A stretch of DNA of 51,625 nucleotides from Desulfobacterales bacterium (GTDB lineage Bacteria > Desulfobacterota > Desulfobacteria > Desulfobacterales > C00003060), in contig JAGMBW010000040.1 in the NCBI GenBank assembly GCA_023129535.1, positions 1 through 51,625 of the forward strand, read 5' to 3'. The notes beneath the pieces are model-generated. The model saw only the letters and a list, made by a program, of their open reading frames with translations. It had not been told where the DNA came from and did no database searches. The translations under genes were made by a program, and so were the position numbers. Positions 42,677 to 51,625 of the stretch are shown piece by piece (position 1 is the stretch's first letter; every line of letters begins with the position of its first letter).

Positions 42677-42797
42677 AATCAACCAGGTAAGAAATTCTTT
42701 CGTGGTAGACATTTTTTGAAGACAGCTCTCGTTGAAATATTTTGTTTTATAGAGTGAACATATTACAGATTGGTAGTATAGGAATTCCCTTTTTTTA

Positions 42798-42838
42798 GCG
42801 GCGTAGCCGCATTATATAAAATCGCTTCGCGATTTTAT
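42798..42838. other. Two adjacent hairpins upstream of the LpxL-like gene
   Basis: GCGGCGTAGCCGC (42798-42810) and ATAAAATCGC-TTC-GCGATTTTAT (42816-42838, 10-bp stem) follow a run of seven T. The second stem ends over the ATG at 42837. They may end the upstream transcript or restrict initiation; neither has the standard T-tract after it. Confidence 0.5.
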
Positions 42839-42857
42839 GACAAAGTTGAGGATATGT

Positions 42858-43841
42858 ATGGCAGGGAAAGGAGAAGAACAGGGACAACAGAGATCGAGGA
42901 AACCACATGGCTTTTTCGGCACATTTACAGCTTTCATTGCAAGTATGCCACAAAAGCATATTGCCGGTGTTGGCAAGTTAGTAGGGACACTTGCATATAT
43001 CCTGGATAGACGTCATCGGCGCATCGTGAAGCGCAACTTGCAATTCACCCATCCTGAATGGTCCCGGGACCGCATCCAGAGACTCTACAAACGTGTTTTC
43101 CAAAACATGGGGGTTACTGTTCTGGAAATCTGTCAGATGATGTGCTTTTCCAGGGAGGATATACTGCGCAAAGTCCGAATCAGGGGAAAAGAGAATCTGC
43201 TTAATGCTATGAAAAGTCCAAAAGGCATTATCATGATTTCAGCTCACCTGGGGAACTGGGAAATGGCTCACCTATTTATTTCTTGCTATCTCCAGAAGCC
43301 CTTATTATTGGTGGTTAGACAGATTCAGCCCAAGGTTCTTAATCGGTGGATTCACAGACTTCGGAGTAATTTTGGGAATATTCTCGTATATAAGAAACGG
43401 GCATTACCCAAAATGGCTCGGACGCTACTCCAGGGGAAAACGCTGGGATTATTGATCGACCAGGGAACCAAACTCTCACGAGGAGTTGAGGTTACTTTTT
43501 TCGGCCGTGCCGCTAATACGACTCCCGCCGCTGCTTTACTGGCAAGACGATACGACAGCCCAGTCCTGCCAGTTTTCTGTATCAGGGAAGCAGACGCCGG
43601 GCTTACCCTGATTGTAGAACCACCTCTTACCCTGAAGAGAACAGACGACCTGGGTGCTGACTTGAAAGTAAATACACAGATTATGACTTCGGCTGTCGAA
43701 AAAGCAGTGAGGGCATATCCAGAGCAGTGGTTTTGGTTTCACAAACGCTGGAAACGGCACTATCCATATCTGTACCCCGAAGATCTGGCCAGGCGACAAC
43801 GTCGCAGAGAAAAAAAGAGAGCGCGATTGAGAAAGGTGTAA
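42858..43841 (+). CDS. Lipid A late acyltransferase, LpxL/HtrB family
   Basis: A 327-residue protein of the LpxL/LpxM lysophospholipid acyltransferase family. The catalytic HxxxxE is in MISAHLGNWEMAHLF. LGLLIDQGTKLSRGVEVTFFGR is the conserved Asp-Gln block, and PEQWFWFHKRWKRHYP is the C-terminal signature. The usual N-terminal membrane helix is weak here. It adds a secondary acyl chain to Kdo-lipid A. ATG 42858 has GAGG 7 nt upstream; ATG 42837 is inside a hairpin. Which position is acylated is unknown. Confidence 0.88.
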   Translation: MAGKGEEQGQQRSRKPHGFFGTFTAFIASMPQKHIAGVGKLVGTLAYILDRRHRRIVKRNLQFTHPEWSRDRIQRLYKRVFQNMGVTVLEICQMMCFSREDILRKVRIRGKENLLNAMKSPKGIIMISAHLGNWEMAHLFISCYLQKPLLLVVRQIQPKVLNRWIHRLRSNFGNILVYKKRALPKMARTLLQGKTLGLLIDQGTKLSRGVEVTFFGRAANTTPAAALLARRYDSPVLPVFCIREADAGLTLIVEPPLTLKRTDDLGADLKVNTQIMTSAVEKAVRAYPEQWFWFHKRWKRHYPYLYPEDLARRQRRREKKRARLRKV

Positions 43842-43859
43842 GACTGGTGTCTATGTAGC

Positions 43860-43895
43860 ATTTCGGATTTTGGATTGCGGATTGCGGATTTAGTC
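43860..43895. repeat. Short word run, family I (GGATTGCGGATT)
   Basis: TTCGGATTTTGGATTGCGG followed by ATTGCGGATT. Related words occur at 11893-11910, in complement at 25028-25040 and at 51273-51303. Confidence 0.7.
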
Positions 43896-43961
43896 TGAAA
43901 TTGTTTATCTGAAAATCTATAAAAGGCCCTAATTGGGGGTTGTGGCTGCGAAGTAGCATAT

Positions 43962-45125
43962 ATGGCCATGAAGATTTTACATCTGCTCAGCAATCGGAGG
44001 TGGACCGAACGATCTGAGCCCGCGGTGGACCTGGCTCTTGCGGAAAGAGTGCTGGGGGCGGAGGTCACATTCGTGTGCGGGCGGTCGCCTGAAGGGTCTG
44101 AACCGGGTGTGGCGTTTCATGCACGGCGCAAGGGACTCGATCCAGTAGTAGCGCTTGAGATGCCGAAGCATTTCCGGGTGCTTTCCGCCTTTCGGGATGT
44201 CGGCAAGCTGCACGAACTTATGGCAGACTTCAATCCAGAGGTTATTCATTGTCACATGCCGAACGCCCACCTGCTGGGAAGCATGGCCAGAGGCAGGCCG
44301 AAGCCTCCATTCGTTGTTAGAAGTTGTTATGATCCAGACGGACCCAAGGGTGATCTCAGGTCGAGATTTCTATACAGACGCTGTACCGATGGACTCGTTG
44401 TCATCAGCAGGGCGGCCAAGAACAAAGCAATGAGGAGATACAGGTTCCGTTCGGATGCGATCCAGGTGGCAGAGCCGGGAATAGACCTGGGCCGATTTTC
44501 CCGTGACAGGAAAATATCCGAAGCCAGGAAAGATTTTGGGTTGAAGGAAGAAGTCTTCGTGGTTGGAATGGTGAGCAGAATACGGGAGAGTCGGCGTATC
44601 GACATTCCGTTGACCGCTGTGCAAGCTCTTTCAAAGGAATTTCCGCAATTACGTTTGCTATTGGTCGGGCGCGGGCGCAAAAACGCTATGCAGGAGGTGG
44701 TGAAAAAACCCTCGACGGAAATGGGAATTGCTGACAGAGTGATCCTAGCAGGATACTGCCGCAATGATGGGCTTGTCGCGGCCTACCGGGCGATGGATGT
44801 GCTGGTCTATCCTATGCCGGGAACGGATAAATCGTGTCGGACAGTGAGGGAAGCTATGGCGTCGGGAGTGCCGGTAATCGCATCGAGAATTGGATTCCTG
44901 CCGGAACTGATAGAAAACGGCGTGAATGGCCGTCTCATGGATTTGTCGCCAGAGAGTCTGGCGCACATTCTTTCGGACCTGATGAGAGATCACGACAAAC
45001 TGGACAGAATGGCAGGCCGCGCATCCGAAACAGCGAAAAAAAGGTTCCCCACAACTCTCCAGGCAGAGAGAACGTTGTCGTTTTATAGGAGACTGCTGGG
45101 TGCGAAAGAGGATCACGTTCTTTAA
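43962..45125 (+). CDS. GT4 glycosyltransferase
   Basis: A 387-residue GT-B enzyme. It opens AMKILHLLSNRRWTERSEPAVD, has VIHCHMPNAHLLGS and GLVVISRAAKN in the first domain, and VFVVGMVSRIRESRRIDIPL, LRLLLVGRGRKNAMQEV and the donor block CRTVREAMASGVPVIASRIGFLPELIENG in the second. Probably an LPS or polysaccharide glycosyltransferase; donor and acceptor unknown. It follows the LpxL-like gene on the plus strand with a 120-nt gap holding family-I words. Confidence 0.86.
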   Translation: MAMKILHLLSNRRWTERSEPAVDLALAERVLGAEVTFVCGRSPEGSEPGVAFHARRKGLDPVVALEMPKHFRVLSAFRDVGKLHELMADFNPEVIHCHMPNAHLLGSMARGRPKPPFVVRSCYDPDGPKGDLRSRFLYRRCTDGLVVISRAAKNKAMRRYRFRSDAIQVAEPGIDLGRFSRDRKISEARKDFGLKEEVFVVGMVSRIRESRRIDIPLTAVQALSKEFPQLRLLLVGRGRKNAMQEVVKKPSTEMGIADRVILAGYCRNDGLVAAYRAMDVLVYPMPGTDKSCRTVREAMASGVPVIASRIGFLPELIENGVNGRLMDLSPESLAHILSDLMRDHDKLDRMAGRASETAKKRFPTTLQAERTLSFYRRLLGAKEDHVL

Positions 45126-45194
45126 TTCATTAGATCAACAAGCAAGCGTCGAGTCTTTATGAAAATCCTTATTCCCTGATAAAAAGCCGGGCAG

Positions 45195-45362
45195 GTAGAG
45201 GCCGCACAATGAATAGCATATTGAAAGCAGCGTCGCGCCCGTGGCCCAGACCCTGGCCCAGACCCGGATCATAGGCTTGGCAGATTAATTCAAGCACGTC
45301 GCGCCAGGGCGGGCTCCAGGCGATGAGATTGCCACGTCGCTTCGCTCCTCGCAATGACAGCA
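45195..45362. repeat. REP-like dispersed element (copy 2 of the GGCCCAGACC...CGCAATGACAG element)
   Basis: GTGGCCCAGACCCTGGCCCAG at 45240, GCTTGGCAGATTAATTCAAG at 45273-45292, GCGCCAGGGCGGGCTCCAG at 45301-45319, then GAGATTGCCACGTCGC and CTCGCAATGACAGCAAACG to 45366. About 130 nt are nearly the same as 48508-48626. The 300-nt gap between the GT4 gene and the next has no other recognisable content. Confidence 0.85.
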
Positions 45363-45425
45363 AACGAACTACCCGGACTTATTGGGAACTTACTCTTCAA
45401 CCGGGAACCGTGAACGTTGAACCGC

Positions 45426-45896
45426 TCAATCTAGGTTATAAGACGGCATCACTTCAAGGGCCTGTTCATTCACTGCATCTACGATCCCCTGGAGCCATTT
45501 GGTTCCCATAGCTGACCAGATCTTGTCCAATCCCTGGATGACTGCCACATAGCCAGTCCCTTTTTCCTTAATATGTTTGTTGAGCCGCTCCAAAAAAGGT
45601 TCCCGGACAGAGGGATCACCCGGGTTCTCCAGGCTGCTTGACAAAACGGCCTCCACGTCCTGCCACCTGTCAAACAATTCCTGCTTTTGCCTCAGGAGTT
45701 TCTCGTTTGCTTGCTCCTTCACGATCGCTCGGTATCTCCTGGCCGATTCAGGCATCTTCTGGGCCAGTGCCTTAAAGCGCTCGATGCGTTCCCTAATGGC
45801 CATGTCTAGGAGCGTGTCCGAGAATGGGAGACCCTCTTTTTCGTATACAACATAGAGTGTATCTCCTGCCAGATTGGCACAACATAATGTGGTCAA
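45426..45896 (-). CDS. Probable C-terminal part of a split beta-helix (GlmU-like) protein
   Basis: A 156-codon frame starting with TTG overlapping the stop of the preceding gene (TTGA). Residues 32-156 are helical: MAIRERIERFKALAQKMPES, then LRQKQELFDRWQDVEAVL and WLQGIVDAVNEQALEVM. From memory this resembles the C-terminal helical region of Desulfobacterota 'UDP-GlcNAc pyrophosphorylase-like' beta-helix proteins, the product expected from the gene immediately upstream. ATG 45803 is an alternative start. Split from the upstream gene either naturally or by decay; unsure. Confidence 0.5.
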   Translation of the reverse strand: MTTLCCANLAGDTLYVVYEKEGLPFSDTLLDMAIRERIERFKALAQKMPESARRYRAIVKEQANEKLLRQKQELFDRWQDVEAVLSSSLENPGDPSVREPFLERLNKHIKEKGTGYVAVIQGLDKIWSAMGTKWLQGIVDAVNEQALEVMPSYNLD

Positions 45897-46660
45897 AATC
45901 TCGAAACCTCTATTCTCGGACAGCCTCCTAGCTTGTCCAGGACACCTTCATACAACATCTCAGCCATGGAGTCGCCTCTGAAAAACAGGGAGCGAACCTC
46001 CAAATACCAGCGCCTGAGTGCCACGAGGTTCGCAATGTAATTGATGTTGTTGATTGCCCGCCTTTTAATGTGCCAATAAATACCTGGGGAAAAACTCGTA
46101 AACCCCGCAGCCTCCGGCCCATAGGGGCCTACGCACTCTCCGAGGCGTAGGCTCGTGCCTCTACGAGCCGGAGGCCGGAGGGCAAGCTGCGGGGAATGCG
46201 CTCGTTTTTGCGGTTCAACACACTGGCGAGACGGGTCTTGGGCCAGTATGAGGTTGCTGCCATTAAGGAGGTCTGTTCGACAAACAATCCCTGCCGGAAT
46301 GACCATGCCGTATTCCACCCGTACAGGCCCAACCAGGCCCCCCTGACCTCCCAGAAAGATGGGGGGCTGATTCAGCATCACGCCCCGAGGGACGTCGCCA
46401 ATCAAAGAAGGGGTGGCTTTATCCTGGTTCGGTCCTATCTGGCAATCTTCGACCGTCACCGGTCCCTCATAGCCGAGTCTGGCCCCAGGCATGATCAGGG
46501 TCTTTTGGCCCAAGATCTTGCAGCCCGGATAAATAACCACGCCATCGCCTGCAATGCGATCCAGGCTAACCTTTTCTCCGATGAACACACTGTGGGGATT
46601 AGGTATGGCGACCCCTTTTTGAACAAGCCGCTTTACTCTGGCCCTGGATTCAGAATGCAT
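45893..46660 (-). CDS. Left-handed beta-helix protein (GlmU/UDP-GlcNAc pyrophosphorylase-like), possibly degraded
   Basis: A 255-residue protein starting at ATG 46660 with GGAGGGGG about 8 nt upstream. GVAIPNPHSVFIGEKVSLDRI and GDGVVIYPGCKILGQKTLIM are hexapeptide-type turns. The block KATPSLIGDVPRGVMLNQPP and FLGGQGGLVGPVRVEYG is strongly conserved in this family. Two oddities: a large palindrome (46103-46194) interrupts the frame at residues about 156-186, and the jump from VEDCQIGP to NQDKATPS appears to skip several beta-helix turns found in relatives (from memory). It may be inactive. The next frame looks like its C-terminal part. Confidence 0.58.
   Translation of the reverse strand: MHSESRARVKRLVQKGVAIPNPHSVFIGEKVSLDRIAGDGVVIYPGCKILGQKTLIMPGARLGYEGPVTVEDCQIGPNQDKATPSLIGDVPRGVMLNQPPIFLGGQGGLVGPVRVEYGMVIPAGIVCRTDLLNGSNLILAQDPSRQCVEPQKRAHSPQLALRPPARRGTSLRLGECVGPYGPEAAGFTSFSPGIYWHIKRRAINNINYIANLVALRRWYLEVRSLFFRGDSMAEMLYEGVLDKLGGCPRIEVSRF
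46103..46194. repeat. Y-shaped palindrome inserted in the beta-helix gene
   Basis: An outer stem pairs CCCCGCAGC (46103-46111) with GCTGCGGGG (46186-46194), then CTCCGGCC (46112-46119) with GGCCGGAG (46173-46180), leaving a GGCAA bulge. Inside are two hairpins: GCCTACGC/GCGTAGGC (46127-46134 and 46145-46152) and CTCGT/ACGAG (46152-46156 and 46163-46167). The shape is a three-way junction about 92 nt long. Confidence 0.9.
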
Positions 46661-46794
46661 TCGAGTAACCCCCTCCGCGATCACGTATACTGCGCACGGC
46701 CATAAATTGAAATCGACCCGTTGTCAAGCGCTTTCAGGAACGCAGGCCGCGTCTTAAGGTTGACACTTTGCGAAACGTTCTGTTAAAAGTTTTC

Positions 46795-47300
46795 GAGCTG
46801 TGCGATTAGGACTATTCAAATCAATCACGAAAACACGAAAGTACGTAATGTTCTCAAGGCAAACGCCGCAAAACACGAAATGAACCATACCAAAAAGATA
46901 TTCGGAATTCTGTTTGTCAAACAAGTACTGATTTATCAGCAGCTTAGCATCCTGAGAGATGAGCATAAGAATGAACCTGCAAGAATCTAACAATCAAGCA
47001 AGTCTTTAGGGCCTTTTTCGTGCTTTCGTCTTTTCGTGCTTTCGTGATAGTTCTTTTGAGCGCTTTTGCTTAGAATTCAATATGTAACCGTACAGATCGA
47101 AAGTTTTGGAGCTGTGCAGTTACGAAACTAGTCAAAATTAATCACGAAAACACGAAAGTACGAAAACACGAAATAAGACCCGGAAACTAAGTTGCTAACG
47201 TTCTTTTTCGTGCTTTCAATCTTTCGTGCTTTCGTGATAGTTCTTTTTTTTGCTTCTCTGAGACTAAATCCAATATCTAACCGCACAGGTCGAAAGTTTT
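46795..47300. repeat. Two or more copies of dispersed family H (CACGAAAGTACG) with inverted arms
   Basis: Copy 1: ATCACGAAAACACGAAAGTACG at 46821-46842 pairs with CGTGCTTTCGTCTTTTCGTGC and CTTTCGTGATAG at about 47019-47050. It carries the core GTTCTCAAGGCAAACGCCGC (46849-46868), which is the complement of the core at 12737-12756. Copy 2: ATCACGAAAACACGAAAG at 47140-47157 pairs with CGTGCTTTCAATCTTTCG at 47211-47240. Both copies are flanked by TTCGAGCTGTGCGATTAGGAC or TTTTGGAGCTGTGCAGTTACG. No gene is convincing here; a 36-codon frame at 46880 has no support. Confidence 0.88.
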
Positions 47301-47310
47301 TAAGAGGTGT

Positions 47311-48414
47311 GTGATTTTGGGAGAGACGACACGTAACCGGCTGGCAAGATTCAGGGCACGCCTCCACGACCAGGCCCTTGATACCTTCTTGGTATTACAG
47401 GACGAGAACCGTCGTTATTTGAGCGGCTTTACCGGCGAGGATGGTCAGTTTAACGAATCTGCCGGCGCCCTTTTTGTCACGTCCGAGCGGCACTTGCTTG
47501 CCACCGACTCTCGATACGAAACCCAGGCCCAGATTGAAGCGCCTGAATTTGAGATCTATCGCTACAAAGATGGCCTGGCTTCATCGTTGCCGGAAATCCT
47601 GACAATGCTCGGAGCCGAGCGTCTTGGTTTTGAAAGCGCCCGGCTATCGTATGTGCAGTTTGAGAAATTCCAGGAGCATCTGAAGAAGAAGGCCCTGGCG
47701 GTGTCTCTGGTTCCCACTGAGAACTTGATCGAAGAGCTCCGTATGACAAAGGAGCCCGGAGAGATAGAGGCGATCCAGGAATCGCTTGGTCTTTGCGAAT
47801 CAGTATTTGAAACAATTATTAACAGCCTCCGTGTTGGAGCCAGTGAGAAAGATCTGGCCTGGGCCATAGAAAAGGGTCTGCGGGAAAGTGGGGCAGAATC
47901 TGTCGCCTTCCCGCCCATTGTGGCCTCGGGGCCCAACGCTGCCCTGCCCCATGCCATCCCCACAGATCGAGCTGTGAGAGAGGGTGAGCCGATCCTGTTT
48001 GACTGGGGGGCACGCCTGAACGGCTACTGTTCGGATATTTCCCGCACCATTGTGCTTGGCCCCCCTGATGACACTTTCAAAGACGTCTATCAGGTGGTGC
48101 GCGACGCGCAATTGATGGCAACAGAAGCGATCAAGCCTGGAATAAGCACACAGGTTGTGGATAAGATTGCACGAGATCATATTGCTGCCAAGGGGTTTGG
48201 CGACCACTTTGGACACGGTCTTGGACACGGCGTGGGATTGGCGGTCCATGAAAAACCGAATCTGAGTCCACTCCGGCCGATGAATCTGGAAATAGGAATG
48301 GTTACCACTGTGGAACCAGGTATCTACCTGCCTGGATGGGGCGGCGTGCGCCTGGAAAATATGGTGGTTGTAAAAGAAGATGGAGCGGTCGTCTTGAACA
48401 GGTATCCGGTTTAA
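47311..48414 (+). CDS. M24-family aminopeptidase (Xaa-Pro aminopeptidase type)
   Basis: A 367-residue pita-bread metallopeptidase. The N-terminal creatinase-like domain spans about 1-140 (YLSGFTGEDGQFNES). The catalytic domain carries the metal ligands Asp231 (LFDWGARLNG), Asp242 (CSDISRTI), His306 (FGHGLGHGVGL), Glu335 (VTTVEPGIYLP) and Glu349 (VRLENMVVV). It removes N-terminal residues before proline and is cytoplasmic. The GTG at 47311 follows AAGAGG by three bases; TTG 47317 would give a better distance. Followed by a repeat region and xerD. Confidence 0.9.
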   Translation: MILGETTRNRLARFRARLHDQALDTFLVLQDENRRYLSGFTGEDGQFNESAGALFVTSERHLLATDSRYETQAQIEAPEFEIYRYKDGLASSLPEILTMLGAERLGFESARLSYVQFEKFQEHLKKKALAVSLVPTENLIEELRMTKEPGEIEAIQESLGLCESVFETIINSLRVGASEKDLAWAIEKGLRESGAESVAFPPIVASGPNAALPHAIPTDRAVREGEPILFDWGARLNGYCSDISRTIVLGPPDDTFKDVYQVVRDAQLMATEAIKPGISTQVVDKIARDHIAAKGFGDHFGHGLGHGVGLAVHEKPNLSPLRPMNLEIGMVTTVEPGIYLPGWGGVRLENMVVVKEDGAVVLNRYPV

Positions 48415-48417
48415 TGG

Positions 48418-48755
48418 ACATAACATTTATCATTTAACATTTATCATCGATCATTGTAAGTTCTCAAAAGGCTCGGTTTTTTTCGTCATTGCGAGCAGAG
48501 CGAAGCAATCCCTGGCCCAGACCGGGCTTCATAGGTTTGGCAGATTAATTCAAGCACATCGCGCCAGGGCGGGCTCCAGACCATAAGATTGCCACGTCGC
48601 TTCGCTCCTCGCAATGACAGCAAACGCCAGTGTCAAGGAATTACCCGAACTTTTTGAGAAGTTACCGATCATTCCCCATTGAGTATATACGACGGGAAAT
48701 TTACCAGTACCCAATGACAAATGACAAATGACAAATGATAAATGATAAATGATAA
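48418..48755. repeat. Family-D word arrays flanking a MITE-like element
   Basis: ACATTTATCATTTAACATTTATC begins at the peptidase stop and ends at about 48452. AATGACAAATGACAAATGAC followed by AAATGATAAATGATAAATG runs from 48713 to 48755. The two outer arms are complementary. They enclose the element at 48456-48665. The right array contains the xerD start codon. Confidence 0.88.
48456..48665. mobile_element. MITE-like inverted-repeat element
   Basis: About 210 nt bounded by GTAAGTTCTCAAAA and TTTTGAGAAGTTAC, which are inverted repeats with one mismatch. Just inside are GTCATTGCGAGCAGAGCGAA and CTTCGCTCCTCGCAATGACA, a second inverted pair. The core (CTGGCCCAGACC ... GCGCCAGGGCGGGCTCCAG) matches 45240-45320 and 16299-16361. 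No transposase is encoded, so it would need one in trans. Confidence 0.7.
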
Positions 48756-49648
48756 ATTCCCTGGATCAGCTGGCAGACCAGTTCATCAACTACCTGGTGG
48801 TGGAAAAAGGGCTTTCAAGAAATACCGTTGTTGCTTACAGCAGAGACTTGATCTTGTATCTGGATTTGTTGAGGGCACATGGTATTTCCAATATCGTCCA
48901 TGCTGACACCACCCTTGTTCTGAAGCACCTGATTGACTTAAGAGATGCAGGGCTTGGGCCCAGGAGCAGAGCCAGGCATCTGGTGACGCTGAGGGGGTTC
49001 TATCGTTTCTTGCTTCAGGAAAAGGTGCTTGAGACCAATCCGGCTCGGGTGGTGGACATTCCAAAGTCCGGACGAAGACTACCTGCTGTTCTAAAGGTGG
49101 AAGAAGTGGTAAGGCTTCTCGAGGGACCTGATACTTCGAAACCTCTGGGGGTGCGAGATGCAGCCATGCTGGAACTTTTGTATGCAGCGGGTCTTCGGGT
49201 CTCAGAGCTTATCAAAGTGGGAATGGCAGACATCAATCTGGAGGCCTGTTTTGTCCTTGTTCTCGGCAAGGGGTCTAAGGAGCGAGTGGTGCCCATTGGC
49301 CAGATTGCTAAGGAAAAGGTCAATGTGTACCTTGCATCAGGACGTCCGGTTCTATTGAAGGCTCGGCCGAGCCGGTATCTCTTTGTAACGCGTTCGGCGA
49401 CCCCCATGACACGCCAGGGATTCTGGAAACTGCTGAAGAAATATGCCCTAATGGTGGGGATTTCCTGCAAAATTGCCCCACACACCCTTCGACATTCCTT
49501 TGCTACTCACCTTTTGGAACGGGGAGCAGATCTCCGCTCAGTACAAGTGATGTTGGGCCATGTGGATATTAGCACCACCCAAATTTATACCCATGTTGCC
49601 CAGGAGAAACTGAAAGCGGTTCACACCCAGTATCATCCCAGGGGATAG
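48749..49648 (+). CDS. xerD: Site-specific tyrosine recombinase XerD
   Basis: A 299-residue tyrosine recombinase of XerC/XerD size. The N-terminal SAM-like domain (about 5-95) has FINYLVVEKGLSRNTVVAYSR. Catalytic residues are Arg150 (AAGLRVSEL), Lys174 (GKGSKERVVP), His245 and Arg248 (PHTLRHSFATHLL), His271 (LGHVDISTTQ) and Tyr280 (IYTHV). With its partner it resolves chromosome dimers at dif. The HSF and LLERGADLRSVQ sequence looks more like XerD than XerC, but the two are hard to tell apart. The ATG is part of the AAATGATA repeat. Confidence 0.88.
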   Translation: MINSLDQLADQFINYLVVEKGLSRNTVVAYSRDLILYLDLLRAHGISNIVHADTTLVLKHLIDLRDAGLGPRSRARHLVTLRGFYRFLLQEKVLETNPARVVDIPKSGRRLPAVLKVEEVVRLLEGPDTSKPLGVRDAAMLELLYAAGLRVSELIKVGMADINLEACFVLVLGKGSKERVVPIGQIAKEKVNVYLASGRPVLLKARPSRYLFVTRSATPMTRQGFWKLLKKYALMVGISCKIAPHTLRHSFATHLLERGADLRSVQVMLGHVDISTTQIYTHVAQEKLKAVHTQYHPRG

Positions 49649-49654
49649 GGGTTT

Positions 49655-51193
<1,539 letters not shown>

Positions 51194-51314
51194 CTCAACC
51201 GGCTCAACGGATTCACATGCACCTTGACAGCCTAAAGCAACTGGCGTAAAAGAGTTATGATAGTTTTGGTTAAATCCGAAATCCGAATTCTAAAATCCGA
51301 AATGTCGTTGGTGT

Positions 51315-51391
51315 CGGGACGTGGCTCAGTCTGGTAGAGCACAGCGTTCGGGACGCTGGGGTCGCTGGTTCAAATCCAGTCGTCCCGACCA
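51315..51391 (+). tRNA. tRNA-Pro (anticodon CGG)
   Basis: 77 nt with encoded CCA. Acceptor stem CGGGACG/CGTCCCG, D arm GCTC/GAGC, anticodon stem CAGCG/CGCTG with loop TTCGGGA giving anticodon CGG, and T arm with loop TTCAAAT. It reads CCG proline codons. It lies 120 nt after purA, in the same direction; short family-I words (AATCCGAAATCCGAA) precede it. Confidence 0.97.
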
Positions 51392-51625
51392 CCTTATATA
51401 AAATCGCACTAAGTACAGGGCAAAAAAATTAGACAGAATACACAGGATGAACAAGATTATTTTTATTTTAAATTCCTGTTCATCATTAATCTTTAATTTT
51501 AGCAACTTAGATATCGTTACGATTTGACATGACTGGTGCCGGCGAGTGTTACTTTACTGAAGACGCGATTGAATCACACCTGTCTCCCATACCGTCAAAA
51601 TCCTGCAGGTTATTAATTTTATTGA
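51392..51625. other. Terminal gap with no gene recognised
   Basis: AT-rich sequence. ACAGGATGAACAAGATTA and TAAATTCCTGTTCATCATTA form a possible inverted repeat (51445-51492). I see no reading frame or RNA gene here; it may belong to a gene starting beyond the window. Confidence 0.45.

Noticed and set aside
45169-45363. 64-codon minus-strand frame
   Set aside because: It translates the dispersed element at 45195-45362.
46880-46990. 36-codon frame starting MNHTKKIFGILF
   Set aside because: No ribosome site and located inside a family-H repeat; no similarity recognised.

Overview
The window looks like a chromosomal segment of a Gram-negative, probably anaerobic bacterium, most likely Desulfobacterota (former Deltaproteobacteria). 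This is an inference from three things: the acyl-CoA dehydratase activase-related genes at the left edge, the gene order lysS-lolCD-bamA-skp-lpxD-fabZ-lpxA-lpxI-Gfo/Idh/MocA-lpxB, and the use of LpxI instead of LpxH. No rRNA is present, so the taxonomy is not firm.

Layout. 1-2200: two pieces of an acyl-CoA dehydratase activase-related system. 2246-5136: pilC-pilS (type IV pili). 5377-6855: lysS. 7073-12575: lipoprotein release (lolC, lolD) and outer-membrane protein assembly (bamA, skp). 12821-28586: a nearly continuous lipid A/Kdo/inner-core locus, with lpxD, fabZ, lpxA, lpxI, a Gfo/Idh/MocA oxidoreductase, lpxB, a DUF374 acyltransferase, msbA, lptF, lptG, a waaA-lpxK fusion, waaF and waaC. 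28834-32150: a sugar-nucleotide epimerase, a Trm112-like protein, small accessory genes and a decayed MNT-HepT-like toxin-antitoxin locus. 32309-40900 (minus strand): a compact cluster with four LPS-kinase-family proteins (five kinase domains), four glycosyltransferases, a lipid/isoprenylcysteine-type methyltransferase and two gene remnants. 41144-45125 (plus strand): a polytopic GT39-like membrane protein, an LpxL-like acyltransferase and a GT4 glycosyltransferase. 45426-51391: a split beta-helix (GlmU-like) protein, an M24 peptidase, xerD, purA and tRNA-Pro(CGG).

Together these genes make, flip and decorate lipid A-core. LpxA/D/I/B/K and WaaA build Kdo-lipid A, LpxL-like proteins finish acylation, MsbA flips it, LptF/G extract it, and WaaC/F plus the minus-strand glycosyltransferases and kinases extend and probably phosphorylate the core.

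The most striking non-coding signal is at the gene boundaries. Outside about 30.1-43.8 kb, many gaps hold arrays of degenerate 7-9-nt words, often in both orientations so that the region can fold on itself. There are at least nine word families (A-I in the feature list), and the arrays often reach into start or stop codons. The arrays are absent from the minus-strand kinase/glycosyltransferase cluster. That cluster is read from a bidirectional promoter made of two near-perfect sigma70 promoters whose -35 boxes lie in a 12-bp inverted repeat. I read this cluster as an acquired or exchanged LPS-core island.
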